A DNA stretch of 64,000 nt from VAZQ01 sp963817015 (GTDB taxonomy: Bacteria; Pseudomonadota; Alphaproteobacteria; Rhizobiales; Xanthobacteraceae): assembly GCA_963817015.1 (NCBI GenBank), contig CAWFMV010000007.1:868001-932000 (forward strand), in the 5' to 3' direction. Positions 27,354 through 35,271 of this stretch are shown in pieces. The first letter of the stretch is position 1. The number at the start of each line of letters is the position of its first letter. Below the pieces are notes generated by a model. The model saw only the letters and a program-made list of their open reading frames with translations, searched no databases and was not told the DNA's origin. The translations under genes were made by a program, and so were the position numbers.

Positions 27354-28789
27354 TTCTTGTTGGCGTCTGTCTTTGGGTCTGTCTTGGAATTTGTCTTTGC
27401 CGTGGCAGGCCTTGGCGCCGCATGTGCTGCGGTCGTCTGCGCCGGCGTCGCCCGCGTAGCAGTTGACGAGGCCGCGGTTGGCGGGGCTGCCGCTGTCGGG
27501 GCTGCGGTGCGCACGATCTTGGGTCGCGGCCGCGGCAATGGCACCGCGGAGCCGTCGTCCGATCGTGAAGACAACTCGGGGCCGCTGACGGCCGTCACGG
27601 CGTTGGCGATTGCGCTCTTCGCCTTGCTGCCTTTAGGGTCGGCGGCATTGGCCGGCTTCTTGGCGGGGCCAAGGTGCACCGGCACAGGCTCACCCAGGCG
27701 AGCCTCCTGCTGTAGCAGCGCCTGCTTGTTGGCAGGCGCGCGCAACGCCGACAGGAACACCGAATAGGCCGAGCCGGATGATGAAAGCAAGCTTGCAATG
27801 GCGGCCGAATCGTCCTCGTCCTCGCTTGCCTGCTTCTTGCGATGCTTGCCGCACATGTCCTCGCGCATATTGGGCGGCTCGGCGTTGACCGGGACGAGCG
27901 CCTCGACTGTCCCAAGTTGCGGCGTCAACCAGCCGAGCCCGTCGGAGGCAAAGCCACGCTCGAGAAGCTGTGCCGCCTTGGTGGCGCGTCCAGCTGACGA
28001 CGGAGCGCCGAGCACGACCGCGATCAGCCGCTTGCCGTCGCGCGTGGCGGTTGCCACCAGATTGAAACCGGAGGCGCAGATGAAACCGGTCTTCATGCCG
28101 TCGGCGCCCGGATAGCGGCCGATCAGCGTGTTGTAGTTGCGCAGGACCTTCTTGCCGAACCGGATGCCGGGCAGATGCCAATAGTAGTCGTATTCTGGGA
28201 ACTCTTTGATCGCGGCGCGCGCCAGGATCGCCATGTCGCGCGCGGAAGTGACCTGCTCGTCGGCGGGCAACCCGTTCGGGTTGACGAAATGCGACTGCGT
28301 CATGCCGAGACGCTGGGCGTGGCGATTCATGATCTCGGCGAAGTTCTCGATCGAGCCGCCAACTCCTTCCGCCAGCACGACCGCCATGTCGTTCGCCGAC
28401 TTCACCAACAGTATCTTGAGCGCATTGTCGACCGTGATGGTCGTGCCCACCGGGAACCCCATCTTCACGGGCGACTGCGCGAGCGCGTTGGGCGAGACGG
28501 TGAGCAGCTTGTCGAGCGTGATGCGACCTTCCTTCACGGCGCGCAGCGTCGCGTAGGTGGTCATGATCTTGGTGATCGAGGCCGGATACCACGGCATGGT
28601 GGCGTTCTCGGCATGCAGCACCTTGCCGGTCTCGACGTCAATCAGGATCTGCGCTTCCGCGGCTGCGCGAGAGACCGAGAGGCTCGCCATAGTGCAGAGC
28701 GCGAGCACGCAAGTCAGCATCTGGGCAATGGTCTTGTCACGCGAAAGCATCAATGCGCTATCCGGTTTTCTGCGGGCCTCGGGAAACAT
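27350..28789 (-). CDS. D-alanyl-D-alanine carboxypeptidase (penicillin-binding, S11) with a long Ala/Pro-rich tail
   Basis: Exported S11 peptidase that trims the terminal D-Ala of peptidoglycan stem peptides. The three active-site motifs are present: SxxK in YPASITKIMTT, SxN in VKSANDMAVVL and KTG in DGMKTGFICASG. A leader (TIAQMLTCVLALCTMASLSV) precedes AEAQILIDVETGKVL. After the catalytic domain there is an unusual low-complexity C-terminus of about 170 residues rich in Ala, Pro, Thr and Lys, ending KTDPKTDANKK, in place of the usual amphipathic membrane helix. ATG 28789 has AGGGA six bases upstream; MLSRDKTIAQ at 28750 is an alternative. The stop overlaps the CobW start by four bases. Confidence 0.88.
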   Translation of the reverse strand: MFPEARRKPDSALMLSRDKTIAQMLTCVLALCTMASLSVSRAAAEAQILIDVETGKVLHAENATMPWYPASITKIMTTYATLRAVKEGRITLDKLLTVSPNALAQSPVKMGFPVGTTITVDNALKILLVKSANDMAVVLAEGVGGSIENFAEIMNRHAQRLGMTQSHFVNPNGLPADEQVTSARDMAILARAAIKEFPEYDYYWHLPGIRFGKKVLRNYNTLIGRYPGADGMKTGFICASGFNLVATATRDGKRLIAVVLGAPSSAGRATKAAQLLERGFASDGLGWLTPQLGTVEALVPVNAEPPNMREDMCGKHRKKQASEDEDDSAAIASLLSSSGSAYSVFLSALRAPANKQALLQQEARLGEPVPVHLGPAKKPANAADPKGSKAKSAIANAVTAVSGPELSSRSDDGSAVPLPRPRPKIVRTAAPTAAAPPTAASSTATRATPAQTTAAHAAPRPATAKTNSKTDPKTDANKK

Positions 28790-29096
28790 AAGGGTCCCTA
28801 AGCAGCCCGGGCCGGTTATGTAAACCGAAGCCGGGGGCAAAAGCAAAATGGAACTCACCAGCGCGGCTGGTGAGTCCCCAAAAATGCACTAAATTGACAG
28901 CGATGATTCCTTTTTAACACTTGACTGTGTTCATGCCGCCATATCGGCCGCGGAAAAGGCCCTTAAGGCCGTTGCAAAGCAGGCCGAATGGCAGCGCACC
29001 CGACGTGATGTACCCATACTTTATTTGTCATTTTTGCGTCTGCCGAAAAATGAACCCGGAGTATCATGATCGAGCTTGGCAAGGAGGCCGGAACTC
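28790..29096. other. Divergent intergenic region with a palindrome
   Basis: About 300 bases between the divergent carboxypeptidase and thiolase genes, so it should hold both promoters. A perfect 21-base palindrome (CTCACCAGC-GCG-GCTGGTGAG) sits at 28854-28874 and could be an operator; there is no T-run to make it a terminator. The stretch 28885-28935 is AT-rich by the standards of this window and includes TTGACA at about 28890, but I see no convincing -10 partner. No open reading frame of interest. Confidence 0.45.
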
Positions 29097-30263
29097 ATGA
29101 CCGCCTGCATCATTGGATGGGCCCACACCCGCTTCGGCAAGCTTGAGGGCGAGAGTGTCGAAAGCCTGATTGTGCGGGTTGCGAGCGAGGCGCTGGCGGA
29201 TGCCGGCGTCGGGCCTGGAGAAGTCGACGAGATCGTGCTCGGCCATTTCAATGCAGGCTTCTCGGCGCAGGATTTCACTGCATCGCTGGTGCTGCAGGCC
29301 TCGCCCGATCTGCGCTTCAAGCGCGCGACCCGGGTCGAGAACGCCTGCGCCACCGGTTCGGCAGCGGTGCATCAAGGCATCAACGCGATCACGGCGAAGA
29401 GTGCGCGCTTTGCGCTCATCGTCGGGGTCGAGCAGATGACGACGACGCCTCCCGCGGAGATCGGAAAAAATTTGCTCAAAGCATCCTATGTGCGTGATGA
29501 GGCCGACATCGAAGGCGGGTTCGCCGGCATCTTCGGCCGCATCGCGGCGCTCTATTTTCAGAAGTACGGCGATCAATCCGACGCGCTTGCCCGGATCGCG
29601 GCCAAGAACCACAAGAACGGCGTCGGCAATCCGTTCGCGCAGATGCGTAAGGACCTGGGCTATGATTTCTGTCGTCGCGAAAGCGACAAGAATCCATTCG
29701 TCGCAGGTCCGCTCAAACGCACCGACTGCTCGCTGGTGTCCGATGGTGCCGCGGCCGTGGTGCTCACGGATGAGGAGACGGCGCGCACCATGGGCAAGGC
29801 CGTGGCGGTGCGCGGCGCTGCCCATGTGCAGGATTTCCTGCCCATGGCCAAGCGCGACATTCTCAAGTTCGAAGGCTGTGCGCTCGCCTGGCAGCGGGCG
29901 CTCGCGGCTGCGGGCGTGGGGCTCGGCGATCTCTCATTCGTCGAGACGCACGACTGTTTCACCATCGCCGAGCTGATCGAGTACGAAGCCATGGGCCTCG
30001 TGCCGGAAGGCCGCGGGGCGAATGCCATCAAGGATGGCCTCACCGAGATGAGCGGGCGCTTGCCGATCAATCCGTCGGGTGGGCTCAAGGCGAAAGGCCA
30101 CCCGATCGGCGCGACCGGCGTGTCGATGCATGTGCTCGGCGCGATGCAGCTCACCGATGCGGCCGGCGATTTCCAGGTCAAGAACGCGCGGCTCGGTGGG
30201 CTCTTCAACATGGGTGGCGCGGCTGTCGCTAACTATGTGAGCATCCTGGAGCGCATTCGGTAG
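29097..30263 (+). CDS. Thiolase-family acetyl-CoA acetyltransferase
   Basis: A 388-residue thiolase of the SCP2/lipid-transfer type. The nucleophile Cys is in VENACATGSAAVHQG, the second conserved block is ETHDCFTIAELIEYEAMG, and the C-terminal glycine loop with active His is GGLKAKGHPIGATGVS. These enzymes cleave or form 3-ketoacyl-CoA; members of this branch often act on branched or steroid-like acyl-CoA, and the true substrate is open. ATG 29097 lies 9 bases after AAGGAGG. No beta-oxidation partner is adjacent, though an acyl-CoA synthetase lies 3 kb upstream on the other strand. Confidence 0.87.
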   Translation: MTACIIGWAHTRFGKLEGESVESLIVRVASEALADAGVGPGEVDEIVLGHFNAGFSAQDFTASLVLQASPDLRFKRATRVENACATGSAAVHQGINAITAKSARFALIVGVEQMTTTPPAEIGKNLLKASYVRDEADIEGGFAGIFGRIAALYFQKYGDQSDALARIAAKNHKNGVGNPFAQMRKDLGYDFCRRESDKNPFVAGPLKRTDCSLVSDGAAAVVLTDEETARTMGKAVAVRGAAHVQDFLPMAKRDILKFEGCALAWQRALAAAGVGLGDLSFVETHDCFTIAELIEYEAMGLVPEGRGANAIKDGLTEMSGRLPINPSGGLKAKGHPIGATGVSMHVLGAMQLTDAAGDFQVKNARLGGLFNMGGAAVANYVSILERIR

Positions 30264-30403
30264 TCGCGTGGTCCTCTGCGTGGCCGCGCTGCTGATTGTG
30301 ACATTTGACCGCGCTCGGCTCGCGGTGCGCGCAGGGTGACGCACCGCGATTGCCTCCCTCACCGGTTCTGGTTAGGTTCCGACCCCACGTCACGAGGGGG
30401 AAC

Positions 30404-30832
30404 ATGGCCACAGTTCTGGAACCCACCATCGATCGCGGACCGGTGCCGGAAAGCTCGGACCGGAGCTTTGGTTTTGTGTTCGCGGTGGTGTTCTGCATCA
30501 TCGGCTGCTGGCCGCTGGTGCATGGGGAGCCGCTGCGCTGGTGGGCGCTGGGGGTGGCGGCGGCCTTCGCCGTGCTGGCACTGGTTCGGCCGCAGTTGTT
30601 GCATCTGCTCAACCGGGTGTGGCTGGCGTTCGGGCGGCTCCTGCACAGGATCGTGAGCCCGCTGGTGATGGGAATGTTGTTCTTCGCCGCGGTGACACCC
30701 ACCGGCTGGCTCATGCGACTGCGCGGCCGCGATATCTTGTCGCTCAAGCGGCGGCCCGAGCTGAAGACCTATTGGATCAGGCGCGAACCGGAGGCGCAGC
30801 CCGCGCCGGAGACGATGAAGAACCAATTCTAG
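30404..30832 (+). CDS. SxtJ-family membrane protein
   Basis: A 142-residue membrane protein with three hydrophobic segments (FGFVFAVVFCIIGCWPLVHG, WWALGVAAAFAVLALV, LVMGMLFFAAVTPTGWLM) and a conserved C-terminal part RLRGRDILSLKRRPELKTYW. This matches the family named after SxtJ of saxitoxin gene clusters, which is widespread and usually lies beside a carbamoyltransferase. ATG 30404 follows GAGGGGGAAC. A repeat element and then a 49-residue DUF5989 gene and the carbamoyltransferase follow on the same strand. The function is unknown; membrane partnering of the carbamoyltransferase is inferred. Confidence 0.83.
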   Translation: MATVLEPTIDRGPVPESSDRSFGFVFAVVFCIIGCWPLVHGEPLRWWALGVAAAFAVLALVRPQLLHLLNRVWLAFGRLLHRIVSPLVMGMLFFAAVTPTGWLMRLRGRDILSLKRRPELKTYWIRREPEAQPAPETMKNQF

Positions 30833-30834
30833 GC

Positions 30835-30880
30835 CATGATCTCTAAAAGTGGAGGCCGGTTTTCGGAATAGATCATGCTC
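30835..30880. repeat. CATGATC...GATCATG extragenic palindrome
   Basis: Short imperfect inverted repeat: CATGATCTCTAAAAGTGG at the left and CCGGTTTTCGGAATAGATCATG at the right, followed by CTCAAACAAAAAGTC. A longer relative with the same right end (GATCATGCTCAAACATAAAGTC) occurs at 38056-38139. This type of palindrome is common between genes in Rhizobiales. It lies between the SxtJ and DUF5989 genes inside the presumed operon. Confidence 0.7.
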
Positions 30881-30968
30881 AAACAAAAAGTCTAAGCCGG
30901 TCAAATCGGAACCATAATCCCACCATGCGGCCGAGATAGTCAGCGTTCATTGGAGTTAAGGGGCCATC

Positions 30969-31118
30969 ATGTCGATCTTGTACGAGTTGTGGTCGTTCAT
31001 GCGGGTGCGCAAGAAGTATTGGCTCGCCCCGATCCTGTTCATGCTCCTGGTCTTTGGCGGTCTGGTCATCCTGGCCCAGGGCTCGGCCGTGGCTCCGTTC
31101 ATCTACACGCTGTTCTAA
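30969..31118 (+). CDS. DUF5989-family small membrane protein, 49 residues
   Basis: Tiny protein reading MSILYELWSFMRVRKKYWL, then a single hydrophobic helix (LFMLLVFGGLVILAQGSAVA) and the end FIYTLF. The pattern of an aromatic amphipathic start, an RVRKKYWL basic patch and one membrane span matches the DUF5989 family, usually encoded between SxtJ and a carbamoyltransferase. ATG 30969 has AAGGGG six bases upstream, and the TAA at 31116-31118 is three bases from the GTG start of the carbamoyltransferase, so translation is likely coupled. Its basic patch would face the cytoplasm. Function unknown; a membrane tether or regulator for the neighbouring enzyme is a guess. Confidence 0.82.
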   Translation: MSILYELWSFMRVRKKYWLAPILFMLLVFGGLVILAQGSAVAPFIYTLF

Positions 31119-31121
31119 GCC

Positions 31122-32960
31122 GTGCGGATCCTCGGCATCTCCGCGTTCTATCATGACAGCGCCGCCGCGCTTCTGGCGGATGGCCATATCGTGGCGGCGG
31201 CGCAAGAGGAGCGCTTCACGCGCAAGAAGCAGGACGCGCGCTTTCCCAAGAATGCGATCGCGTATTGCCTGGAGGAAGGCCGCTGCGCGATCAGCGACAT
31301 CGACTATGTGGTGTTCTATGAGAAGCCGTTTCTGAAATTCGAGCGGCTGTTGGAGACCTATGTGGGCTTTGCGCCGCGCGGCTATCAGTCGTTCGCGATG
31401 GCGATCCCGCTCTGGCTGCGCGAGAAGCTGTTCCAGAAAGACATCATTCGGCGCGAGCTGCAGGCGTTCGCGCCCGACTTTGACTGGCAGAACAAGCTCC
31501 TGTTCACCGAGCATCACATGAGCCATGCGGCGAGCGCGTTCTATGCCTCGCCCTTTGAGGAGGCCGCCGTGCTGACGCTCGATGGCGTCGGCGAATGGTG
31601 CACGACCTCGTCGGCGGTCGGGCGCGGCAAGGATCTGAGCATTGTGAGCGAGCTGCACTTCCCGCATTCGCTCGGGCTTCTTTACTCCGCCTTCACCTAC
31701 TACACCGGCTTCAAGGTCAATTCCGGCGAGTACAAGCTGATGGGCCTCGCGCCTTACGGCCAGCCGAAATATGTCGACCTCATCCTCGACAACCTGATCG
31801 ACCTCAAGGACGACGGGACGTTCCGGCTCGATCTCGACTATTTCAACTATTGCACCGGGCTCACCATGACGGGCCCGAAATTTGCCGAGCTGTTCGGCGC
31901 GAAAGTGCGCGACTGGAAGACGGAGCAGCTCACCCCGTTCCACATGGACATCGCGGCCTCGATTCAGAAAGTGACCGAGGAGGTGATGCTGCGGCTGGCG
32001 CGCTCGCTCAAGCGCGAGCATGGGCTCGACAATCTCTGCCTGGCGGGCGGTGTGGCACTCAATTGCGTTGCCAACGGCAAGATCCTGCGCGACGGCGCCT
32101 TCTCGAACATCTGGGTGCAGCCGGCGGCCGGTGATGCTGGCGGGGCGGTTGGGGCTGCGCTGGCGGCCTGGCACCAGTTCCTCGGAAGAGAGCGTAGCGC
32201 CGACGGCAAGCGCGACCTGATGCAGGGCGCGCTCTTGGGTCCTGCCTTTGCGCAGGGGGATATCGAGCGCCGGCTCAAGGATGCGGGCGCGCATTTCTCG
32301 ACCGTCTCCGACGACGACGTGATCGAGAAGACCGCGACATCGCTCGCTGGCGGCGAGGCGGTCGGCTGGATGCAGGGCCGCATGGAGTTTGGCCCGCGCG
32401 CGCTCGGTGCCCGCTCGGTGCTGGGCGACCCGCGCTCACCCGCCATGCAGAAGACACTCAATCTACGCGTCAAGTATCGCGAAAGCTTCCGGCCGTTTGC
32501 GCCCGCCGTGCTGCGTGAGGACGTGGCTGACTGGTTCGAGCTCGATGTCAATTCGCCCTATATGCTGCTCGTCGCCGACGTGAAGAAGGAGCGCCGTCGG
32601 CGCATGACCAACGAGGAGGAGCAGTTTTTCGGCATCGACAAGCTCAACGTGGCGCGATCCGACATTCCGGCGGTCACGCACGTCGACTATTCGGCACGGG
32701 TGCAGACCGTGCATGCCGACACCAACCCGCGCTTCCATGCGCTGATCTCGCGTTTCAAGGAGAAGACCGGGTGCGGGGTGCTGGTGAACACGAGCTTCAA
32801 CGTGCGCAGCGAGCCGATCGTGTGCACGCCCGAGGATGCCTTCCGCTGCTTCATGGGCAACGAGATCGAACTGCTCGTGGTCGGCAACTGCATGCTGCGC
32901 AAGGCCGAGCAGAATCCGGCTCTCAAGATCGATTACAAGGACGAGTTCGAGCCGGATTGA
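31122..32960 (+). CDS. Carbamoyltransferase (NodU/TobZ/SxtI type)
   Basis: A 612-residue O-carbamoyltransferase that makes carbamoyl-AMP from carbamoyl phosphate and ATP and transfers the carbamoyl group to a hydroxyl. The N-terminal kinase-fold domain starts RILGISAFYHDSAAALLADG and holds TEHHMSHAASAFYASPF and VLTLDGVGEW. The LCLAGGVALNCVANGKI block and the C-terminal YrdC-like domain (WMQGRMEFGPRALGARSVLG, then GVLVNTSFNVRSEPIVCTP) complete the family pattern. Start is GTG 31122. Known relatives act on Nod factors, tobramycin, novobiocin and saxitoxin. The acceptor here is unknown; no antibiotic or nodulation genes are near, and the SxtJ and DUF5989 membrane proteins suggest a membrane-linked or glycan acceptor. 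Confidence 0.9.
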   Translation: MRILGISAFYHDSAAALLADGHIVAAAQEERFTRKKQDARFPKNAIAYCLEEGRCAISDIDYVVFYEKPFLKFERLLETYVGFAPRGYQSFAMAIPLWLREKLFQKDIIRRELQAFAPDFDWQNKLLFTEHHMSHAASAFYASPFEEAAVLTLDGVGEWCTTSSAVGRGKDLSIVSELHFPHSLGLLYSAFTYYTGFKVNSGEYKLMGLAPYGQPKYVDLILDNLIDLKDDGTFRLDLDYFNYCTGLTMTGPKFAELFGAKVRDWKTEQLTPFHMDIAASIQKVTEEVMLRLARSLKREHGLDNLCLAGGVALNCVANGKILRDGAFSNIWVQPAAGDAGGAVGAALAAWHQFLGRERSADGKRDLMQGALLGPAFAQGDIERRLKDAGAHFSTVSDDDVIEKTATSLAGGEAVGWMQGRMEFGPRALGARSVLGDPRSPAMQKTLNLRVKYRESFRPFAPAVLREDVADWFELDVNSPYMLLVADVKKERRRRMTNEEEQFFGIDKLNVARSDIPAVTHVDYSARVQTVHADTNPRFHALISRFKEKTGCGVLVNTSFNVRSEPIVCTPEDAFRCFMGNEIELLVVGNCMLRKAEQNPALKIDYKDEFEPD

Positions 32961-32969
32961 GCGAGCGGG

Positions 32970-33046
32970 CTAGTGCCGCCGATTTGAAGTTCCTACACCA
33001 CCTGCAGCCAACTCGGTTAGGAACTTCAAATCGAAAAGCGGCACTA
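32970..33046. repeat. CTAGTG-type hairpin element, copy A
   Basis: Palindromic element with arms TAGTGCCGC + CGATTTGAAGTTCCTA and, in reverse complement, TAGTGCCGC + TTTT + CGATTTGAAGTTCCTA. The arms match perfectly apart from the 4-base insertion, and enclose a ~22-base loop. It is the first of four elements in this window with the same layout but different stem sequence. It starts 9 bases after the carbamoyltransferase stop. Confidence 0.85.
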
Positions 33047-33060
33047 AAATCATGGCGTTG

Positions 33061-33136
33061 CTAGTGCCACTTTGTTTCCGAAGCTCGTGTCAGAGCATGC
33101 TGAGACGTATCACGAACTTCGAAAACGGGGCACTAG
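33061..33136. repeat. CTAGTG-type hairpin element, copy B
   Basis: Bounded by CTAGTGCC and GGCACTAG. Inner arms are less perfect than in the other copies: CCGAAGCTCGTG on the left against CGAAGTTCGTG read from the right, with mismatches near the outer stem. It ends three bases before the stop of ndvA, which is convergent, so copies A and B together fill the gap between two convergent genes and could serve as a bidirectional terminator-like structure. Confidence 0.75.
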
Positions 33137-33138
33137 CC

Positions 33139-34944
33139 TCAGGAGCCGGCTGCTGACATCGGGGTGCCCAACTCGGTGGGCGGCTTGGCGGTCTCGGCCA
33201 CCATGAACTGGGTACGAGCGAGCTCGGCGAAGCGGCCGCCCTGGCGCACCAGCTCGTCGAAGTCGCCTGCTTCCACGATGCGTCCCCCTTCGAACACCAG
33301 GATGCGGGTGGCGTTGCGAATGGTGGCAAGCCGGTGAGCGATCACGAACGTGGTGCGCCCCTTCATGACCTCGTCGAGCGCCGCCTGCACCTTCGCCTCG
33401 GTCAATGCGTCCAGCGCGCTTGTCGCCTCGTCGAGGATCAGGATCGGCGGGTTCTTCAGCAGGGCGCGCGCAATCGAGATGCGCTGGCGCTCGCCGCCCG
33501 ATAGCAGGCGCCCGCGCTCGCCAACCTGCGCCTGGAAGCCCTCCGGGTTGCGTTCGATGATCTCCAGCGCTTGCGCGCGCTGGCAGGCCTCGCGCATCTC
33601 TTCTTCGCTCGCGTCCGGCTTGCCGACCTGCAGGTTCTCCTCGATCGATCGATTGAACAGCAGCGCTTCCTGGAACACGACGCCGATATTGCGCCGTAGT
33701 GCCGACAGCGTTAGCGCGCGGATATCCATGCCGTCGATCTTGATCTTGCCCGACTGGGGGTCGAAGACGCGGTGCAGGAGCCCGAGCGCCGTGGACTTGC
33801 CGGCGCCGGTCGCTCCCACGAGCGCAATCGTCTCTCCCGGCAGCGCGGTGAAGTGCAGGTCCTCGACCGCGGGGCGCTTGCCATCATAGGAATAGGTGAC
33901 GTTCTCGAACTCGATCAGCCCACGCAGGCGGCCGGGATCCATGGCGTCTGGTCGGTCTCGCATCGCCGGCTCGGTATCGAGGACGTCGAAAAATTCCTGC
34001 AGCCGTGGCGCATCCATCACCAAGTGATTGGCGAAATAGACCACCGCCTCGAGCTTGCCGATCAGCAGGGTGGCGAAGCTCATGAACATAACGATCTCGC
34101 CGACGGTGGATTGCCCGGCCAGATAGAGAAAGATACCGACGACCAGGATCGCCAGCATGGTCAGGGTGGTCGCGGTCCGGCTCAGAACCGCCGCGAACGC
34201 CCACCATGAGAGCACCGGCATCTGGGCGCCAAGCAGCTTGTCGCCGACGTTGCGCATCAGCGACACTTCGGATTCGATGCGTGCGAAGCTCTGGATCAGG
34301 GCGATATTGCCCAGCGTGTCGGTCGTCCGCTCAGCCATGTCGGTATAGTGCGACTCAACCTGCCGCTGCAGCTTTTCGGTGTGATTCAGCACAAACGCGA
34401 TGAGCGCTGCGAAGATCAGGCAGAGCAGGATCAGCAGCAGTCCGAAGCGCCAGTTGATGAACAGCGTGAGCGGCATCAAGACAAGAAGACACACAAAACC
34501 TGTCAGGTGCTCGCGGAAGAATGAGAGCCACAGGCTCCACAACGTATTGGTGCCGGTCAGCATGATTTTCATCAGGCGGCCGGAATGGGTGCCGGTGTGG
34601 TAGCTCAACGGCAGTTGCAGCACATGCTCGAAATAGTCGGTGCGTACCTTCTGGGTATGGCGATGCGCCAGCCGGTCGGCATGGAGCGCCACCATGGTGC
34701 CGGCCGCGATGATGAAAAGGCCGAACCCCACCCACATACCTACAAGCACAATGACATCGGACCATGACACCGTCCGAGTTCCACCTTGCGAATTAGCCAA
34801 TGTATCGATGATCCGTCCAAACAGGACTGGCTCGATGAATTGGGCCGAGGCGAGTGCCACGTTCGCAACCGCCAGAGTCCAGCCCAAGCGTGCTTCGGAC
34901 CCCAGCAGCGCCAGTACCCGGATATAGAGTCGCAGAATTTTCAT
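33139..34944 (-). CDS. ndvA: Cyclic beta-1,2-glucan ABC exporter, ATPase/permease
   Basis: A 601-residue half-transporter with the membrane domain first (six helices, residues ~20-310) and the ATPase domain from ~340. Walker A is VGATGAGKS, the signature LSGGERQRISIARALL and Walker B ILILDEATSALD, with the switch His in FVIAHRLAT. The opening (LRLYIRVLALLGSEARLGW, then NVALASAQFIEPVLFGRIID) and overall length match NdvA/ChvA, which exports cyclic glucan to the periplasm for osmotic adaptation and host interaction in Rhizobiales. The glucan synthase ndvB is not in the window. The gene is divergent from a LysR regulator 327 bases away. A generic lipid or peptide exporter is the less likely alternative. 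Confidence 0.85.
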   Translation of the reverse strand: MKILRLYIRVLALLGSEARLGWTLAVANVALASAQFIEPVLFGRIIDTLANSQGGTRTVSWSDVIVLVGMWVGFGLFIIAAGTMVALHADRLAHRHTQKVRTDYFEHVLQLPLSYHTGTHSGRLMKIMLTGTNTLWSLWLSFFREHLTGFVCLLVLMPLTLFINWRFGLLLILLCLIFAALIAFVLNHTEKLQRQVESHYTDMAERTTDTLGNIALIQSFARIESEVSLMRNVGDKLLGAQMPVLSWWAFAAVLSRTATTLTMLAILVVGIFLYLAGQSTVGEIVMFMSFATLLIGKLEAVVYFANHLVMDAPRLQEFFDVLDTEPAMRDRPDAMDPGRLRGLIEFENVTYSYDGKRPAVEDLHFTALPGETIALVGATGAGKSTALGLLHRVFDPQSGKIKIDGMDIRALTLSALRRNIGVVFQEALLFNRSIEENLQVGKPDASEEEMREACQRAQALEIIERNPEGFQAQVGERGRLLSGGERQRISIARALLKNPPILILDEATSALDALTEAKVQAALDEVMKGRTTFVIAHRLATIRNATRILVFEGGRIVEAGDFDELVRQGGRFAELARTQFMVAETAKPPTELGTPMSAAGS

Positions 34945-35271
34945 GTATATCGGTGAGCCTCAGGCCCACTCTAACGAAATGGCTGCCGCCCGCAACGAAT
35001 GGACGCGCCAAACAGGTGGAGAAGGGCTTGCTACAAACGTGCAATTGTGAAGAATTTTAGTATTGTATAGTGTGCGGGGTTGAGTAGTTGCTAGCAAAAT
35101 GCGCTACGTTGTGGTGGAGTCGCGTTAAACCTGCTTGAATTGCGCTTGGCTGGCGCAAATGATCTGCACGTCTGGAGCGAGGCAGCTGGCGATGCGGCAT
35201 ATTGGAATCTTGGAATCGGGTTCGAATCTTGGAATCTCGACCAGATCGACAATTGGAACGGCGTGAGCGCA
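34945..35271. other. Divergent ndvA/LysR intergenic region with TTGGAATC repeats
   Basis: Between the divergent ndvA and LysR starts. Bases 35045-35110 are AT-rich for this window (for example TTTTAGTATTGTATAGTG) and probably carry promoters. Closer to the LysR gene an octamer TTGGAATC occurs at 35202-35209, 35210-35217 and 35229-35236, with a one-mismatch copy TTCGAATC at 35221-35228 and a partial TTGGAAC at 35253-35259. The arrangement is two tandem pairs separated by three bases. It looks like a repeated protein-binding site, but no known regulator is recognised. Confidence 0.6.

Noticed and set aside
28854..28874. Perfect palindrome considered as an intrinsic terminator
   Set aside because: No T-run follows on either strand and it lies between divergent genes, so a terminator is unlikely; listed only as a possible operator.
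30879..32294. A 471-codon minus-strand frame opposite the carbamoyltransferase
   Set aside because: Composition and lack of any motif mark it as a shadow; the carbamoyltransferase is unmistakable.
32961..33138. Hairpin pair as a CRISPR array
   Set aside because: Only two units, each a self-complementary element with different stem sequence; there are no identical direct repeats with unique spacers and no cas genes.
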